Positions 32,334 to 42,830 are shown, counted from the first letter of the stretch. The stretch is DNA of 64,000 bases from Ceratotherium simum simum (GCF_000283155.1 NW_004454193.1:5481481-5545480); one strand, 5' to 3'. Program-made: numbers and translations. The notes: generated by a model not told the origin, from the sequence alone.

Positions 32334-32569
32334 AAAATTAAAGCTTTGGGCCGGCCCCGTGGCTTAGTGGTTAAGTGCGTGTGCTCTGCTGCTGGTGGCC
32401 CGGGTTCGGATCCCGGGCGCGCACTGACGCACGGCTTCTCCGGCCATGCTGAGGCTGCGTCCCACATACAGCAACCAGAAGGATGTGCAGCTATGACATA
32501 CAACTATCTACTGGGGCTTTTGGGGGGGAATATAAATAAATAAAATCTTTAAAAAAAAAATTAAAGCTT
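32334..32569 (+). mobile_element. ERE SINE with perfect 13-bp target-site duplication
   Basis: The body runs 32347-32556: 'gggccggccccgtggcttag', 'tggttaagtgcgtgtgctct', B-box-like ggttcggatcc, 'gtcccacatacagcaaccag', 'ctatgacatacaactatcta' and an A-rich tail. The duplication aaaattaaagctt occurs at 32334-32346 and 32557-32569 without mismatch. CpGs are well preserved, another sign of youth. The terminal TTAGCTCAGGG/CTTCCTCA modules are absent. Confidence 0.96.
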
Positions 32570-32799
32570 AGTTGCAATTATGGCCTAAATGTTGTTAAAC
32601 AACAGAGAAATGTATTTGAAATAATTTTCCCTTCATTTTTCGAGATAAACTCGAAACCAAACCCTGGTGTACTATTGACATGTGATTTAGTTTGTGATTT
32701 TTTTAAGAAAATAGATGTTTTAATTTTGAATAATTTAGATTTGTTTGTGATTTTAAATGGAGTCACTTTGGTCATTTTTTTGCCATTTCAGAATGCCTA
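32570..32799. other. Unassigned AT-rich sequence
   Basis: No gene or repeat was recognised; see the note on a possible split 3' UTR. Confidence 0.35.
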
Positions 32800-33160
32800 A
32801 ACCTGTCTGGGGAGAAAGTATCAAGGAAGGTCCCTTGAGGAACCGATATTTGAAACAAGCCTTGAGACACGAGGAGGAGATTGTCCAATAGACGAGATGA
32901 GACAGAGGTGCGTCTGGCAGAAGGCACAGCACGGGCAAAGGCACAGGGGCGTGGATGAAGGAGGTGCATTTGGGGTGCAGTGAGGAGTTTGGCATCTCAG
33001 CATCCTTGAGTACAGATGACAAACAGCAGAGGAAGAAGATGTAGAAATCGGCTGGAGACAGATTCTGGAAGACCATGGGGGTCCTTGTGAGAGGTTTGCA
33101 GAGTGGGGACGTGACGCACTCAGATTCAGCTTTTAGAAACATCGCTCCGGGAGGCACGGA
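32800..33160 (-). repeat. L2 LINE, antisense
   Basis: 'gatatttgaaacaagccttg', 'cagaaggcacagcacgggca', 'aaggcacaggggcgtggatg', 'gacgtgacgcactcagattc' and 'agcttttagaaacatcgctc' match the antisense L2 coding end (..gaggaagggcattcc..agtgcaaaggccctg..gtgacatgatctgatttgcattttag). Confidence 0.75.
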
Positions 33161-33224
33161 GGAGCCTTGTGCAACAGTCTGGACTTCCCCAGTGGTGATG
33201 CAGCAACACTGGACAGGACATCAC

Positions 33225-33365
33225 TCACCCTGAGTAGTGTAAGCAGTAACCCACTCCATCCTCCCTGGAACCCTGGGAGGGACAGAGGGGAACTTGCCCA
33301 AGGTCACACAGCGAGGGAACTGCAGAGCCAGGCCTCAGACTCAGGCATGTGCTCTCCACCAGTTT
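33225..33365 (+). repeat. MIR SINE fragment
   Basis: 'tggaaccctgggagggacag', 'aacttgcccaaggtcacaca' and 'gcgagggaactgcagagcca' follow MIR sense, with an internal deletion. Confidence 0.85.
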
Positions 33366-34199
33366 GCCCAAATTGAGGAGGGACAAATTTGGAAGTTTTG
33401 GCAACAGGGTGATGTAGTGAATGGCTGGAATGGGGTGAGGGCCTCCCTGGCCACGCCTGAGGTCCGGGTGGTTGGTGACACAGTTCACACGCCTCGGGGG
33501 GCGAGCATTACAAGAGGTTCTACTGTGTGCGTTCAAGTTAAAATCCTAACTAAAATGCTTTGAAGGTCAGGTTACATCTGAGTTGGAGGGATGGGGTGGG
33601 GCAGAGGACTTGGGCACTGGGGACTTCCTGGACGTGGTAGGCAGGGCTACGTCTCGGGACACTGGGTCCTGGACAAGGGCACATGCAGTTAGCATCACGG
33701 GGAAATGGAAATTCCCAGCGAGGGAGGCAGAGGAGCAGAGGGCCAGGAAGCTTCTCTCCATGGGGCCATGTGCACAGTCCCAGCACAGCCTGTGACCGGA
33801 GTGCTGGAACATCATCAGGAACGTGACATCAGGGTGGCGTTTGTTGCCTCGCCCCCACAGGTGGGTGGAGCGTTTATTACTTGAATGCATTTCAGCTGGG
33901 GGTGAGGGGCGAGCCAGGGAACAGGAGTCCCTGCATCAGCTCTCCCAGGGCACCTGGCCCTTGCCCATTTCCCTCCCAGCTATCCCCGCTCCAAGCAGAG
34001 CCAGGCCTCTCTCCCCTCCTGTTGTCTTTTGTTTCTGTGGCGGAAAATTTGAAAGCCCGGCAGATTGGATTTCTTTTCAGCACAGCGATAAGGCAGAGGA
34101 AACATCTGTGGCTCAAGACAAAATGTGTGAAAGGTGGGGGCGGGGCGGGGACAGAAGTTTTCTGTCTTAGAGAACGTTTTATCTCCCTGCTAGACACCT
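33366..34199. other. GC-rich unassigned sequence
   Basis: No gene was recognised. Overlapping frames of 70-115 codons on both strands (33567-34228) have no domains. 'gaaaatttgaaagcccggca' around 34045 begins a change to AT-richer sequence. Confidence 0.4.
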
Positions 34200-35030
34200 C
34201 CTTTATTAAAATGAAATTTATAGGTTGAAATGTTAACACGAACGTAGAGGAGACAGAAGGTTTAAATCCAAGAGGAGGGAATTCAAAATATAAAGGAAAT
34301 CCTGAAAAGTCACACTTCCAGAAGTAAATGCAGACGCATTCGTTTCGGTTTACGACACTTTGCTCCGCCATCCAGCTCAGACGTCTCCACCACCTGTGAT
34401 CCACGTCTCAGATTTATTATCAGTTTCCAGGCACCGGCCGAACAGCCTCACCGCCCGCCTCTTCATAAATCAGGCGCTGAAAGTGGTTCGGATGAGAACC
34501 TGATAGACGAGGCCTGCATCCCGGAGGGATGGAGCTCTCGAGCTCCTGAGTCTGGCTGTTTGCCCTTCTGCATAATCCCAAAGAGAGAAGATGTGGAGAG
34601 GATATGATTTGGTGTTTTCTGGAGTTCGCCCAGGAGACAGAGACAGCTGTGTTCTGTAGCATCCTTCCTCCCTCTCCCCTCCCTGCTTGCCAAGGTCCAG
34701 GGCCCCAGGACCTGAGGGTGAACCCAAAGGGGCAGCAGCAGCCCAGTCGCGCCAGGCCATTGGGTGGGCAGGAGCCGCCAGGTTCAGGAGGGAAATGTCC
34801 GGCTTTGAAATCGCCACAGCACGCTCCATAAGTGGCCCATTTGTTGTTTGATGTGTTAGAAGTTGCATCAAACCTCTGGGCATATTTAGACAATTAGAGC
34901 AGCAAGCGAAAGAAAACAGCACAGCAACAAATTGGGCTCGTGCACTCTGATTAACTTGTTAGGCTAAGTAAATTGCGGAGGAAACGTGCCCCGTTTGAGT
35001 ATATGAAATTGCTTCTTATCAAGATAGATG
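34200..35030. promoter_or_regulatory. Extended candidate regulatory region
   Basis: About 830 bases contain no recognised repeat, unusual here. CpGs persist (cgcattcgtttcggtttacg, cggccgaac), with AT-rich cores such as TTTATTATCAG, AATTAG and CTGATTAACT. At the right end CTTATC (35015-35020) is followed by AGATAG (35022-35027), paired GATA-like cores. The 34820-34960 part (cgctccataagtggcccatt onward) looks most enhancer-like. A 170-codon minus frame (33892-34404) and a 157-codon one (34420-34893) overlap it but lack domains. Confidence 0.45.
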
Positions 35031-35359
35031 GCTGCTGGGCCAGTCTGGGGCAGGCGGCTGGTATACACTCGGGCTGGAATGGGATGCAAGTGCGGAGGAA
35101 AGGGGAAACCATCCTCTGACTCCAAACACAATAACAAACCCCCTCGACGGTGGCCGAGCAGGGCTGCTCTTTCGTCCAAAGCCCAGAGTGTTGACTTGCT
35201 CCAATATCGACAACTCCTGTTGACCCAGAACCCAGAGGGATGAAAAGAAGAGGGCCTGGGGTTTTAGTTTAAAAGCCCTGTGGATCCGGCCTGCATCTTC
35301 TATGTCTTCAGCCATTGTGAGTGGACTCCATGCCTTGCAGTGTTGAATTCTGTCCAGTC
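35031..35359. other. Unassigned unique sequence
   Basis: No gene or repeat was recognised. Confidence 0.45.
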
Positions 35360-35600
35360 TTAACAAATAGAGGCAAGCATTTATCAAGTTCTTATTCTGC
35401 TGGGATGTATGCTAAATGCTTTTAAGTCAATTATCTTATTAAAGCCTCACCATGGCCCTATGACAAAAGGGCTAGCGTTATTCCCATTTCCCAAATGAGG
35501 ACACAGAAAGGTCCCCAGAAGAGTGCAGTGAAGCTAGCAAAGGGCAGCGGCAGGACGTGACCCCAGGTGAGCCTGGTTCCAGAGCCTGCAGAGTTGACAT
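35360..35600 (+). repeat. MIR SINE, nearly complete
   Basis: 'caagcatttatcaagttctt', 'ttaagtcaattatcttatta', 'cattatttcccatttcccaa'-like text (tattcccatttcccaaatga), 'ggacacagaaaggtccccag' and 'gtgagcctggttccagagcc' follow MIR sense. Confidence 0.85.
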
Positions 35601-35884
35601 CACACTGCTGCCTGCCTCCGGACCACGGGCACCCCAGGCCCTGCAAAGGGCCCTCAGACTCTTCAAAGACCCTATAGGTCTGAAACATCCTTTCGGCACA
35701 CCAAAGAATTTTATGTTCCAATTCCAGCTTACATGCCATTTCTAACATATAAATAGTGCATTGTTTGAAAATTGGTATATACAGAGATTGTCTCCCAACC
35801 TAGAAAATTGGATTAATCAATTCACCTTATGCTTTGACTGTTCTGATGCTTAAGGGGAGATGATATTTACAGCATGTCAGCTCC
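35601..35884. other. Unassigned unique sequence
   Basis: No gene or repeat was recognised; AT-rich from 35700. Confidence 0.4.
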
Positions 35885-36140
35885 ACCAATAATAGTAATA
35901 TATAAGAATAAGTAAGAGCTAATCTTATAGCACCTATAGCACCCATACTCTCTGTCTGGCCTTGTTTCAAGTACTTTGCCTGTATCAACTCATTTAATTT
36001 TCCCATCAACCCTATGAGATAGGTACTTTTTTCCTTTAAGCCTGTTTTCCAGATGAGGAAACTAAGGCACTGGAGGTTACCAAAGGTCATGCTAAAGTTC
36101 ACACCACTGCACTGGGACCCAGGCAGCCACAGCCTGGGGT
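35885..36140 (+). repeat. MIR SINE
   Basis: 'caagtactttgcctgtatca', 'actcatttaattttcccatc', 'aaccctatgagataggtact', 'cagatgaggaaactaaggca' and 'accaaaggtcatgctaaag' follow MIR sense closely. Confidence 0.93.
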
Positions 36141-36874
36141 CCCAAGGCTCCAGACATCTCACAACATCTGCAGACATCTGTCCCACATCTGACAACTGCT
36201 GATGTTGAGCCGTGGAAGTCCTGTGTCCCCCCAACAGGACTGTTCTGTGCCAGGGTCAAGCCCTCCCCTTCTCACTGTTGGGAGATGGTCCTCGGGGCCG
36301 TGCCCCCTGCTCTGGGAAGGCGACTCATTCTCCTTGGCTGCTGGAGGAACCTGCTTCCAGAGAGCCAGTGACTGTACTGCCCGTTCCTTTCCGCTGCTGG
36401 GCGAGCTCGGGCAGCGTGTGTGTCTCCTCTGGCCCCGCCCTGCCAGAGCAGGCTGTGGCTCTGGCTCCTGCCCTATTTGTGAGCATGGCTGGAGGATCCG
36501 ATCTTGTCAGACAGAGTGTGGAGCTAGAAGCCCTCCTGGAGGACGAGGAAGCTGGTTGGCAGGAACAGACCTGTGCTTCCCCACTGGGCCTGGGGACGCC
36601 AGTGACCCAGGGGCTCTGAGGATGTGCTGGGGCTGGTGCCCTGGTGGCACAGGATGCCAAGAGGCAGATCATTTTCTTGCAGAAGGACAGGCTTAGGCCT
36701 GCCCAGGCTGGGGTATGTGTGTGTGGGTCGTAGAAGACTAATTTGGAGCAGAGGTGGGGCCCAACTTTCCCTAGAAACAGAGAGACTTCTGAAAGAAAGG
36801 TGATTCATTTTCTCTTCAAGTAGATAAAGGCAACGCTCTTGGAGATCATCCTTTGCCACTTTCGATCTAGGACT
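36141..36874. other. GC-rich unassigned sequence with overlapping long frames
   Basis: Two plus-strand frames (36202-36696, 164 codons; 36212-36619, 135 codons) and minus-strand frames overlap here. The first is Gly/Cys/Pro/Arg-rich with no recognisable fold. GC content and the shared lack of stops in several frames argue for chance. Confidence 0.4.
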
Positions 36875-37440
36875 TGCGCAGGTCGTTCATCCATTCGCTC
36901 ATTCACCAAGTATGCGGCAGCAACTAGGTGATGCGTGGGCAAGGCAGTGGTGAGTAGAACAGATACAGTCCCTCAGGAGTGCATGATCTAGGCTCTGGGG
37001 AGACAGATGGTTACAGTGCCACATAAATCAATGAGGATTTGTTCATCTGCGATGAGAGCTACAGAGGAAAGCAACCCAGTGCTTTGGGAGCCTGTAGGGA
37101 AAAAACACCTGATCAGCAAAATCAGGAGAGGCTTCTCCAAGAAAGGGACAGTGGGGCTGAGACATGAAGTGTAAGAACTCACCGGACAGGAGAGAAATGG
37201 GTAAAGAAGAACACTCCTGGCAGAGGGAACTGCAGGTGCAAAGGCCCAGTGGTAGATGGCAGCACGGTAGATACAACGGTCTACAGAGGCTGAGGTGGCT
37301 GGAGTACAGAGCCTGGGAGTGGGTCTGGAGAAGTCAGCAGGGCCCTCACTAGGCTGGGCCTTGTTGGCCATGTTGAGGCCATAGAAGAGTTGGTCTTCAT
37401 GAGAAAAGCAATGAGAAACCATTAAATGATTTTAAGCATG
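36875..37440 (-). repeat. L2 LINE, antisense, long
   Basis: It begins 'cattcgctcattcaccaagt', then 'gtgggcaaggcagtggtgag', 'gaggcttctccaagaaaggg', 'gcagagggaactgcaggtgc', 'aaaggcccagtggtagatgg', 'tagatggcagcacggtag' and 'aatgattttaagcatgcaga', following the L2 antisense order over about 560 bases. Confidence 0.85.
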
Positions 37441-38194
37441 CAGATGGGGGAGGAGGGTGAAAGTGGAAAGAGGGTAGCGACATGCTCATTTGTGTTTGGC
37501 AAAAATCACAGTGGCCCAAAGTCATCTTTTTATGGTAGACCTTCCACCAAGGGCTGGGTGTTTCCAACACGGAGGTCATGGGGGTGCATGGAGCCTAGGA
37601 GAAAACTCAAGTGGAAAAAGAATCAATTATCTAAGCAATTTTGGGAGACCTCCACTTTTAAGCACAAAATCCAGCAGATTGGGGACACTTAGTGTGGGGA
37701 TCTCCAGGACCACACTTAATAGCCCTTACAGTAGAGTTTTGCTGTCCTGCAGCAATAGAAGTTCATCCTAACGACACAGGGCCATCCAGAAAAGATAAAA
37801 TTATAGTATTATTAGTTATGGAAAACACTGAACAGCATAATACACTGCAGGTGTATTCCCAAACAAAACGGTTAAAATAAGAAAGAAATTGGTGCTAAAG
37901 GAATACATCACATGGCCTCTAAAATGTTCCATCATGACATGCCCCTGAGCAGGCCAGATAGCCAAGCTCGACTGTGCTACCAACATCTTGATTAACTCAA
38001 GAGATTTTCAACTGGCAGCAAGGCGGTGGAGTGCTCTTGTAACAAAGACCTATTTGAATTGAATTGAATTGAATTGAACAGTGGGTAAAATCTGGAGGAA
38101 CTTTGAGGCACAGGAGAGAAAAAGCATACGTTGTCTTAATCAGACTATTGGCAGAAATACGGACATTAGAGTTGCTTCTGGTGAGGGGTCAGAA
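37441..38194. other. Unassigned sequence with a pentanucleotide repeat
   Basis: No gene was recognised. Frames at 37426-37880 show no domains. Contains the (TTGAA)n repeat listed separately. Confidence 0.4.
38054..38078 (+). repeat. (TTGAA)5 pentanucleotide microsatellite
   Basis: Five perfect tandem TTGAA/GAATT units. Confidence 0.95.
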
Positions 38195-38457
38195 GGGGAG
38201 GAACATATCCACAGAGGAGAAGGCAATGTGAAGACAGAGGGATTGATGGGATGTGGCCACAAGCCAAGGAACGCTGGCTCTCCAGAGCTGGAAGACACAA
38301 GGACCGGACTCTCCTCTAGAGCCTCCAGAGGGATGCGGTCCTGCCGACACCTTAACCTCGGCCTGGTGATACTAATTTCAGACTTCTGGCCTCCAAAACT
38401 TGAGAGAATAAATTTCTGTTGTGGTCATTTGTTATAGCAGCCATAGGGAACTAATAC
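38195..38457 (+). repeat. MLT1-type LTR (ERVL-MaLR), 3' part
   Basis: 'cacaagccaaggaacgctgg', 'atttcagacttctggcctcc', 'gagagaataaatttctgttg' and the terminus 'gttatagcagccatagggaa' + 'ctaataca' match the 3' half of MLT1/MST LTRs, including the AATAAA signal. No internal viral sequence is present. Confidence 0.88.
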
Positions 38458-38514
38458 ATTCTGAGTAACATTTACTTCATATTCTGCAAACAGCCACCAA
38501 TTCACATGGCTGGT

Positions 38515-38807
38515 GCATTCTCATACTTCAGGGCTCAGACTAAATGACACCTCCTCAAAGTGGCCTCCTGGACTTCCCTAACCAGAGCAGGTTAGCCTCT
38601 TGTTAATCTCGGTCCCAGCACTTAGTTAAGCCTAAAATTCTTTCCTTAGTTTATACACTTATATTTTGTCTGCCTTCCTCCCATTAGACTATGAGCTCCA
38701 GGCTGTCAGGGCCTGTAGCATCCTGCTCCCTGCTGTACACCCAGGACCCGGCAGGGGGCCTGGAGCAGAGCAGACACTCTATGAAGGTTTGTTGAATGAA
38801 TGAATAA
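38515..38807 (+). repeat. L2 LINE 3' end
   Basis: 'acttcagggctcagactaaa', 'tttgtctgccttcctcccat', 'tagactatgagctccaggct' and 'ggtttgttgaatgaatgaat' are L2 3' landmarks in order. A CTCF-core-like CCGGCAGGGGGC lies within it near 38747-38758. Confidence 0.9.
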
Positions 38808-38934
38808 CCTTACACAGTGTCCTGAATGTCAGTTGAGTTTGACTGGTGCTCTGGCTTGCCTTGATCAACAGGTATTGATGGCTATTTAAATTCCTACTTT
38901 GGATCCTTAGTCTGTCCCAAGACATGAGGCTCTT

Positions 38935-39015
38935 TAATATTCATTCGCTCATTCACTCATTCAATAAATATTTATTTATTCGGGGCTTATTATGTGTGAG
39001 GCAGTCCGCTGATGA
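38935..39015 (-). repeat. L2 LINE 3' terminus, antisense
   Basis: 'ttcattcgctcattcactca' + 'ttcaataaatatttatttat' and 'gcttattatgtgtgaggcag' form the antisense L2 end. Confidence 0.75.
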
Positions 39016-39019
39016 TTCC

Positions 39020-39770
39020 TAATTGGGCTATTTTTTCCCCTGTTGAATTTCAATTGAGAAAGAAAAAAGCAATTGCAGCATTTTTCAAGGCAAAACAAGC
39101 CATCTAACAACCACAGACCACAAACAACCAAACAATCTTTCATGAGGCTAATTAGTCCTAAGCCTTCAAAAAAAATAATAATTGCCGATTCTGGAACACT
39201 CTTTGAAGGCTTTTTGAACCAAATGGTAATCAGGAAACTTCAGCCTTCATGAAGCAAGTGCTCAGAGAAAAACAAGGCGCTGTGGAGTTGTGTACTTTCT
39301 GTAACTCTGATTTGGCTGAATTTTCTTCTGATAAGGAAATTTTAAGGACACTGATGGGCTAGCAAAGTACATTCGTTGCCCACACTGATTCTTTCAACAG
39401 ACTCCATGATCTACACCCAGCCTCATAATCAGAAGTGTTCCTTTCTGTTTAAAACCCAGAAGGGTAGCTGACATCTTTCATCAAAAAGGCAGACAATTCT
39501 TATCCCCTGACAATTCCAGATTATGGATCCCAGGAGGCTCTGCTTACACTGGTATTTTATCACTGGAATCAGAGCGACGGCTGTTTATTTTCTGAACCTC
39601 CGTGTCGTTTTCAAGGTGTTGCCAGCAGGGCCTGGGCTGACGTGACACGTGTTATTGTCACATTGCTAGATCTGAAAGAAAACCCCAGATAAATAAATAT
39701 CAGTGTTTTCTCGGATCTCGTTTTGCTATCGTGGGCACCGGAGGCCCTGGTATTTGTGAATTCACGTATC
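39020..39770. promoter_or_regulatory. Extended candidate regulatory region with paired RUNX-like cores
   Basis: About 750 bases have no recognised repeat. AACCACA (39109-39115) and ACCACA (39117-39122) are two RUNX-type cores in direct orientation, 8 bases apart, followed by CAAACAA (39121-39127) and CCAAACAA (39128-39135), FOX-like. CTAATTAG (39148-39155) is a palindromic homeodomain site. On the right TGACGTGA (39638-39645) overlaps ACACGTGT (39645-39652). No reading frame of note is present. Confidence 0.5.
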
Positions 39771-40014
39771 TTGTCTCTGTGGTGAGGCAGTCGCTCGTTT
39801 CATCTAGGGGAGCGGGGAAGAAGGTGGAGGCACAGGCTGGCAGCCTGGCATGGACTGGGACGGCCGTTTAATCCCATTCCCAGCCCAGGCGAGCGACAGA
39901 GGGTGGAGGTGGCCTCTGGGTAAAGTTCCATCCACGGTTGGGGGGAGTGGAGTCTGGCGGCAGGACTGCCTTCTCCTTCCTCTCTCGTGTCCGCGGGTTA
40001 TCTTGTAGTGTGGT
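39771..40014. other. Unassigned unique sequence
   Basis: GC-rich with several CpGs (gggacggccgtttaatccca). No gene or repeat was recognised. Confidence 0.45.
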
Positions 40015-40287
40015 AAAGAACTAATGTGCTGGGGCCGGCCCGGTGGCGCAAGCGGTTAAGTGCGTGCGCTCCGCTGCGTTGGCCCCGGGGTTGGCCGGTT
40101 CGGATCCTGGGCGCGCACTGACGCACAGCCTGTCAAGCCATGCTGTGGCGGCGTCCCATATAAAGTGGAGGAAGATGGGCATGGATGTTAGCCCAGGGCC
40201 AGTCTTCCTCAGCAAAAAAGAGGAGGATTGGCAGATGTTAGCACAGGGCTGATCTCCTCACACACACACACAAAAAGAATTAAAGTG
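40015..40287 (+). mobile_element. ERE SINE with near-matching target-site duplication
   Basis: The body runs 40029-40273: 'ggggccggcccggtggcgca', 'agcggttaagtgcgtgcgct', B-box-like ggttcggatcc, 'gtcaagccatgctgtggcgg', TTAGCCCAGGG/CTTCCTCAGC, a second module, and a CACACA + A-rich tail. Flanks aaagaactaatgtg (40015-40028) and aaagaattaaagtg (40274-40287) match at 12 of 14 bases. Confidence 0.94.
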
Positions 40288-40294
40288 GCCCCAC

Positions 40295-40390
40295 TCTGAA
40301 TCAGGTGACGTGGGCTGGGGTCCCAGTCGGGTGGTTGCTCAACCTCCGGGGCTCTGCTTCTCCAGCTGTAGAACAGGACTCAGGCCCTTC
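40295..40390 (-). repeat. MIR-like fragment
   Basis: 'aatcaggtgacgtgggctgg', 'ggtggttgctcaacctccgg' and 'cttctccagctgtagaacag' resemble antisense MIR. The match is weak. Confidence 0.45.
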
Positions 40391-40577
40391 CTCTCTCCCT
40401 CCCAGGCTGTTAGGAGGCCCCACCACGCGGGCAGTGCCCACCTGCAGGCAGCCGGCTCCTTGCTCTCCCCAGACACTGGCCGCTCAGCCCCACTCATTCC
40501 CCCACTCTGCCCTTTCCTCTTCCCTGGACCCCACCTCCCTCTGCCTTTTGCCTTCTTTAGATCTCCTTATCCTAGAT

Positions 40578-40805
40578 CAGGGAATGACGTCAACCAGCTA
40601 TGGCCCCATGAGCCGCCTCTGGCCTGCCGCCTGGTTTTAGAAATACAGCTTTACTGGAACACAGCCGTGCCCGTTCATTTGCATGTTATCTGCGCTGCCC
40701 GCGCTGCAGCGGCAAAGCTGTGTGGTTGCACCAGAGACCATATGGCCCGAAAAGCCTAAAATCTGTACTCTCTGGCCCTTTACAGAAGAAGCTTGTCAAC
40801 CTATG
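40578..40805. mobile_element. Non-autonomous hAT-Charlie DNA transposon (same family as 17955-18177)
   Basis: It starts 'cagggaatgacgtcaaccag' + 'ctatggcccc', passes 'cagctttactggaacacagc' and 'accagagaccatatggcccg', and ends 'acagaagaagcttgtcaacc' + 'tatg'. Same orientation as the copy at 18 kb. Flanking octamers tcctagat and ttcttgac agree at 5 of 8 positions, a decayed hAT duplication. Confidence 0.85.
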
Positions 40806-41089
40806 TTCTTGACGCTCTCCTAGACATAAATCACCCTGACTGCGCTCATCCTTGAAGACCCAGCCTGAGTCCTTGATCTGCATGGCGCTCCATGACAGCT
40901 TAATCGTTTTATATGTAAAAAGGTATCCGTGATCAAATCCATTTGGGAAATCCTAAGTTAAACAGTGGAAGCAGCCTTCTTTCCTAACTGCAGGACTTAT
41001 CAGAGCGTTGAATGTGCTGGTGTGCATTGGGAATCTCCAAGAGAAGAATGTGGTATGCAGCATTTCTCAAATGTATTTCTCTACTGGGC
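40806..41089. other. Unassigned unique sequence
   Basis: No gene or repeat was recognised. Confidence 0.4.
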
Positions 41090-42165
41090 CACTAAGTGCT
41101 GAAGGGCTTGACCCCTCTTCTCTAACTATTCTCTCTCTCTGGGCAATGTCGCCTGCTACCATGGCTTTACAATACATTACATTTTTATCTGAAATTTTAA
41201 TTTCTAGCCTGAATCTCTCCCCTGGGCTCTGACACTACCCTCCCTTTACTCTACACTGTCTAGCAGATGCCTCAAACTTAATGCTCCCAATGTACCTGCT
41301 CCTCTCCCGTCCTTATCCGTCTTAGGAGGGGGCAACACTGTTCACCAGTTGCTGGGGTCCCAAACCTAGGCCTCTTCTTGGTGCCCCTCATTCCCTCCCA
41401 CCCTTTGTCTAACCCATCAGCATGTCTGTCATCTCGAACTTCAAAAGGCATCCTGTGTAGGGCCACTCCTTACCTGCTGCACGGCGACCAGCCACGTCCT
41501 AGCCTGCCCAGATTTCTGCAACGGCCTCCAAACTGGGCTCCCTGCTTCTGCTCTTCGTCCTCTGCACAGCAGACAGAGAGCTCTTTCTGAAACTCAAATC
41601 CAATCACATCTTTCCCTGGCGTAACATACTGTAAGGAAAATATTTCTGTTCCAACCAGAATAAAACACAAACCTCTTGAATGGCTTTCCAGGCCCTGGAT
41701 AATCAGGCCTTCACCTACTCGCCTACCTCTCACCTCTGCTCTATTCTGCCCTCAAACCCAGTAACCCCGGGGCCTTTGCACATGCTAATCTTTCATCTCG
41801 GAGAGCTCACCTTATCTTTCTTCTTGGAAAGCTCACGTCATTCCATCGCCCTCCCCCATCTTTTCAAGCTCTCTTTGGCCTCTTCACTGTTATTAGCTCT
41901 CAACTTCATAGATCCTCAGGGAGGCCCTTGCTGACCAACCCAAAGAATACCCAATTTCTTTTTTCCAAATGATTCTAGTTTATCATCTTCAGAGCTCTTA
42001 TTGGAACCCAAAATCATCTTATCTGTTGTTTTCACGCTTATTTTCTGTCTCCCACTGAGCACAAGCTTCATGAGGGGAAGAACCAGGCCCGTCTCCTTTG
42101 GCGTCACTAGGAACCAGAGCCTAAGACAGCGCCAGGCGCATGGTGGCTACTTGACCACAGCCAGT
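41090..42165 (+). repeat. L2 LINE, about 1.1 kb
   Basis: The longest L2 relic in the window. Landmarks in order: 'ctcaaacttaatgctcccaa', 'ctgtcatctcgaacttcaaa', 'gcaacggcctccaaactggg', 'aatccaatcacatctttccc', 'tttccaggccctggataatc', 'ggggcctttgcacatgctaa', 'cctcagggaggcccttgctg', 'ttattttctgtctcccactg' and a degraded terminus. Frames are broken. Confidence 0.88.
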
Positions 42166-42235
42166 TCTTGACAGACTGATCCACAACGTCCCTTATCTAC
42201 AGAGCACCCTGGGTAGAACATTGTATATTACCGTT

Positions 42236-42475
42236 ATAACAACAACAGCAATGTCTGAGGTTCCTTGAGGGCCGCCCGCCAGGCACCGTGCTAAATGCTT
42301 TCGATTTGTTATCTGATGCCATTCTTCCAATTCACCTTCAGACTCTATGAGCAGGTACTATTTTGATTCCCATTTCGCAGGTGAGAAGACTGAGGCACTG
42401 AGAGACTAAGTAGCTTGACTAAGATCACACATCTGGTAATCGGCAGGGCCCGGACACCTGCCTGGTCTCATTCCA
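42236..42475 (+). repeat. MIR SINE, nearly complete
   Basis: 'caggcaccgtgctaaatgct', 'cccatttcgcaggtgagaag', 'actgaggcactgagagacta' and 'cttgactaagatcacacatc' follow MIR sense. Confidence 0.9.
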
Positions 42476-42715
42476 GGTCCATGACTGTGCCCCATGCTGG
42501 GGCCACGGCTGCCACCTCCTGGGGCTCGGCGTTTGAGCCTCTGGGAGGAAAGTTTACAGGGCCCGATAGCATTGTGACCAGGCTCCTCGCTGATGTGGGG
42601 CTCCACTCTGTCACGTGCACGCCACTTGCAAGGTTACTTAGCTGGATCAGCAACCTCATTCTTGTCGGGAACAGCTAAGGGTGCTTTTCACAGTCTCTTC
42701 ACCTCTCGTAAAAAG
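42476..42715. other. Unassigned unique sequence
   Basis: No gene or repeat was recognised. Confidence 0.4.
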
Positions 42716-42830
42716 TGGTTCCACCCCATATGTCATTAACTGAGCTAATAGTTGTAAAGCACTCATAACAGTTCCTAGCCCATAATGAGCATCTCATAAT
42801 TTTTTGTTAAATCAGTAGATATATGTAGCT
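42716..42830 (-). repeat. MIR SINE fragment
   Basis: 'aactgagctaatagttgtaa', 'agcactcataacagttccta' and 'gcccataatgagcatctcat' follow antisense MIR. Confidence 0.65.

Noticed and set aside
33892..34404. 170-codon minus-strand frame
   Set aside because: No domain; it overlaps a block that looks regulatory rather than coding and a separate plus-strand frame.
36202..36696. 164-codon plus-strand frame rich in Gly, Cys, Pro and Arg
   Set aside because: A second plus frame and a minus frame are also open here, which is typical of chance in GC-rich DNA; no zinc-binding spacing pattern could be traced.
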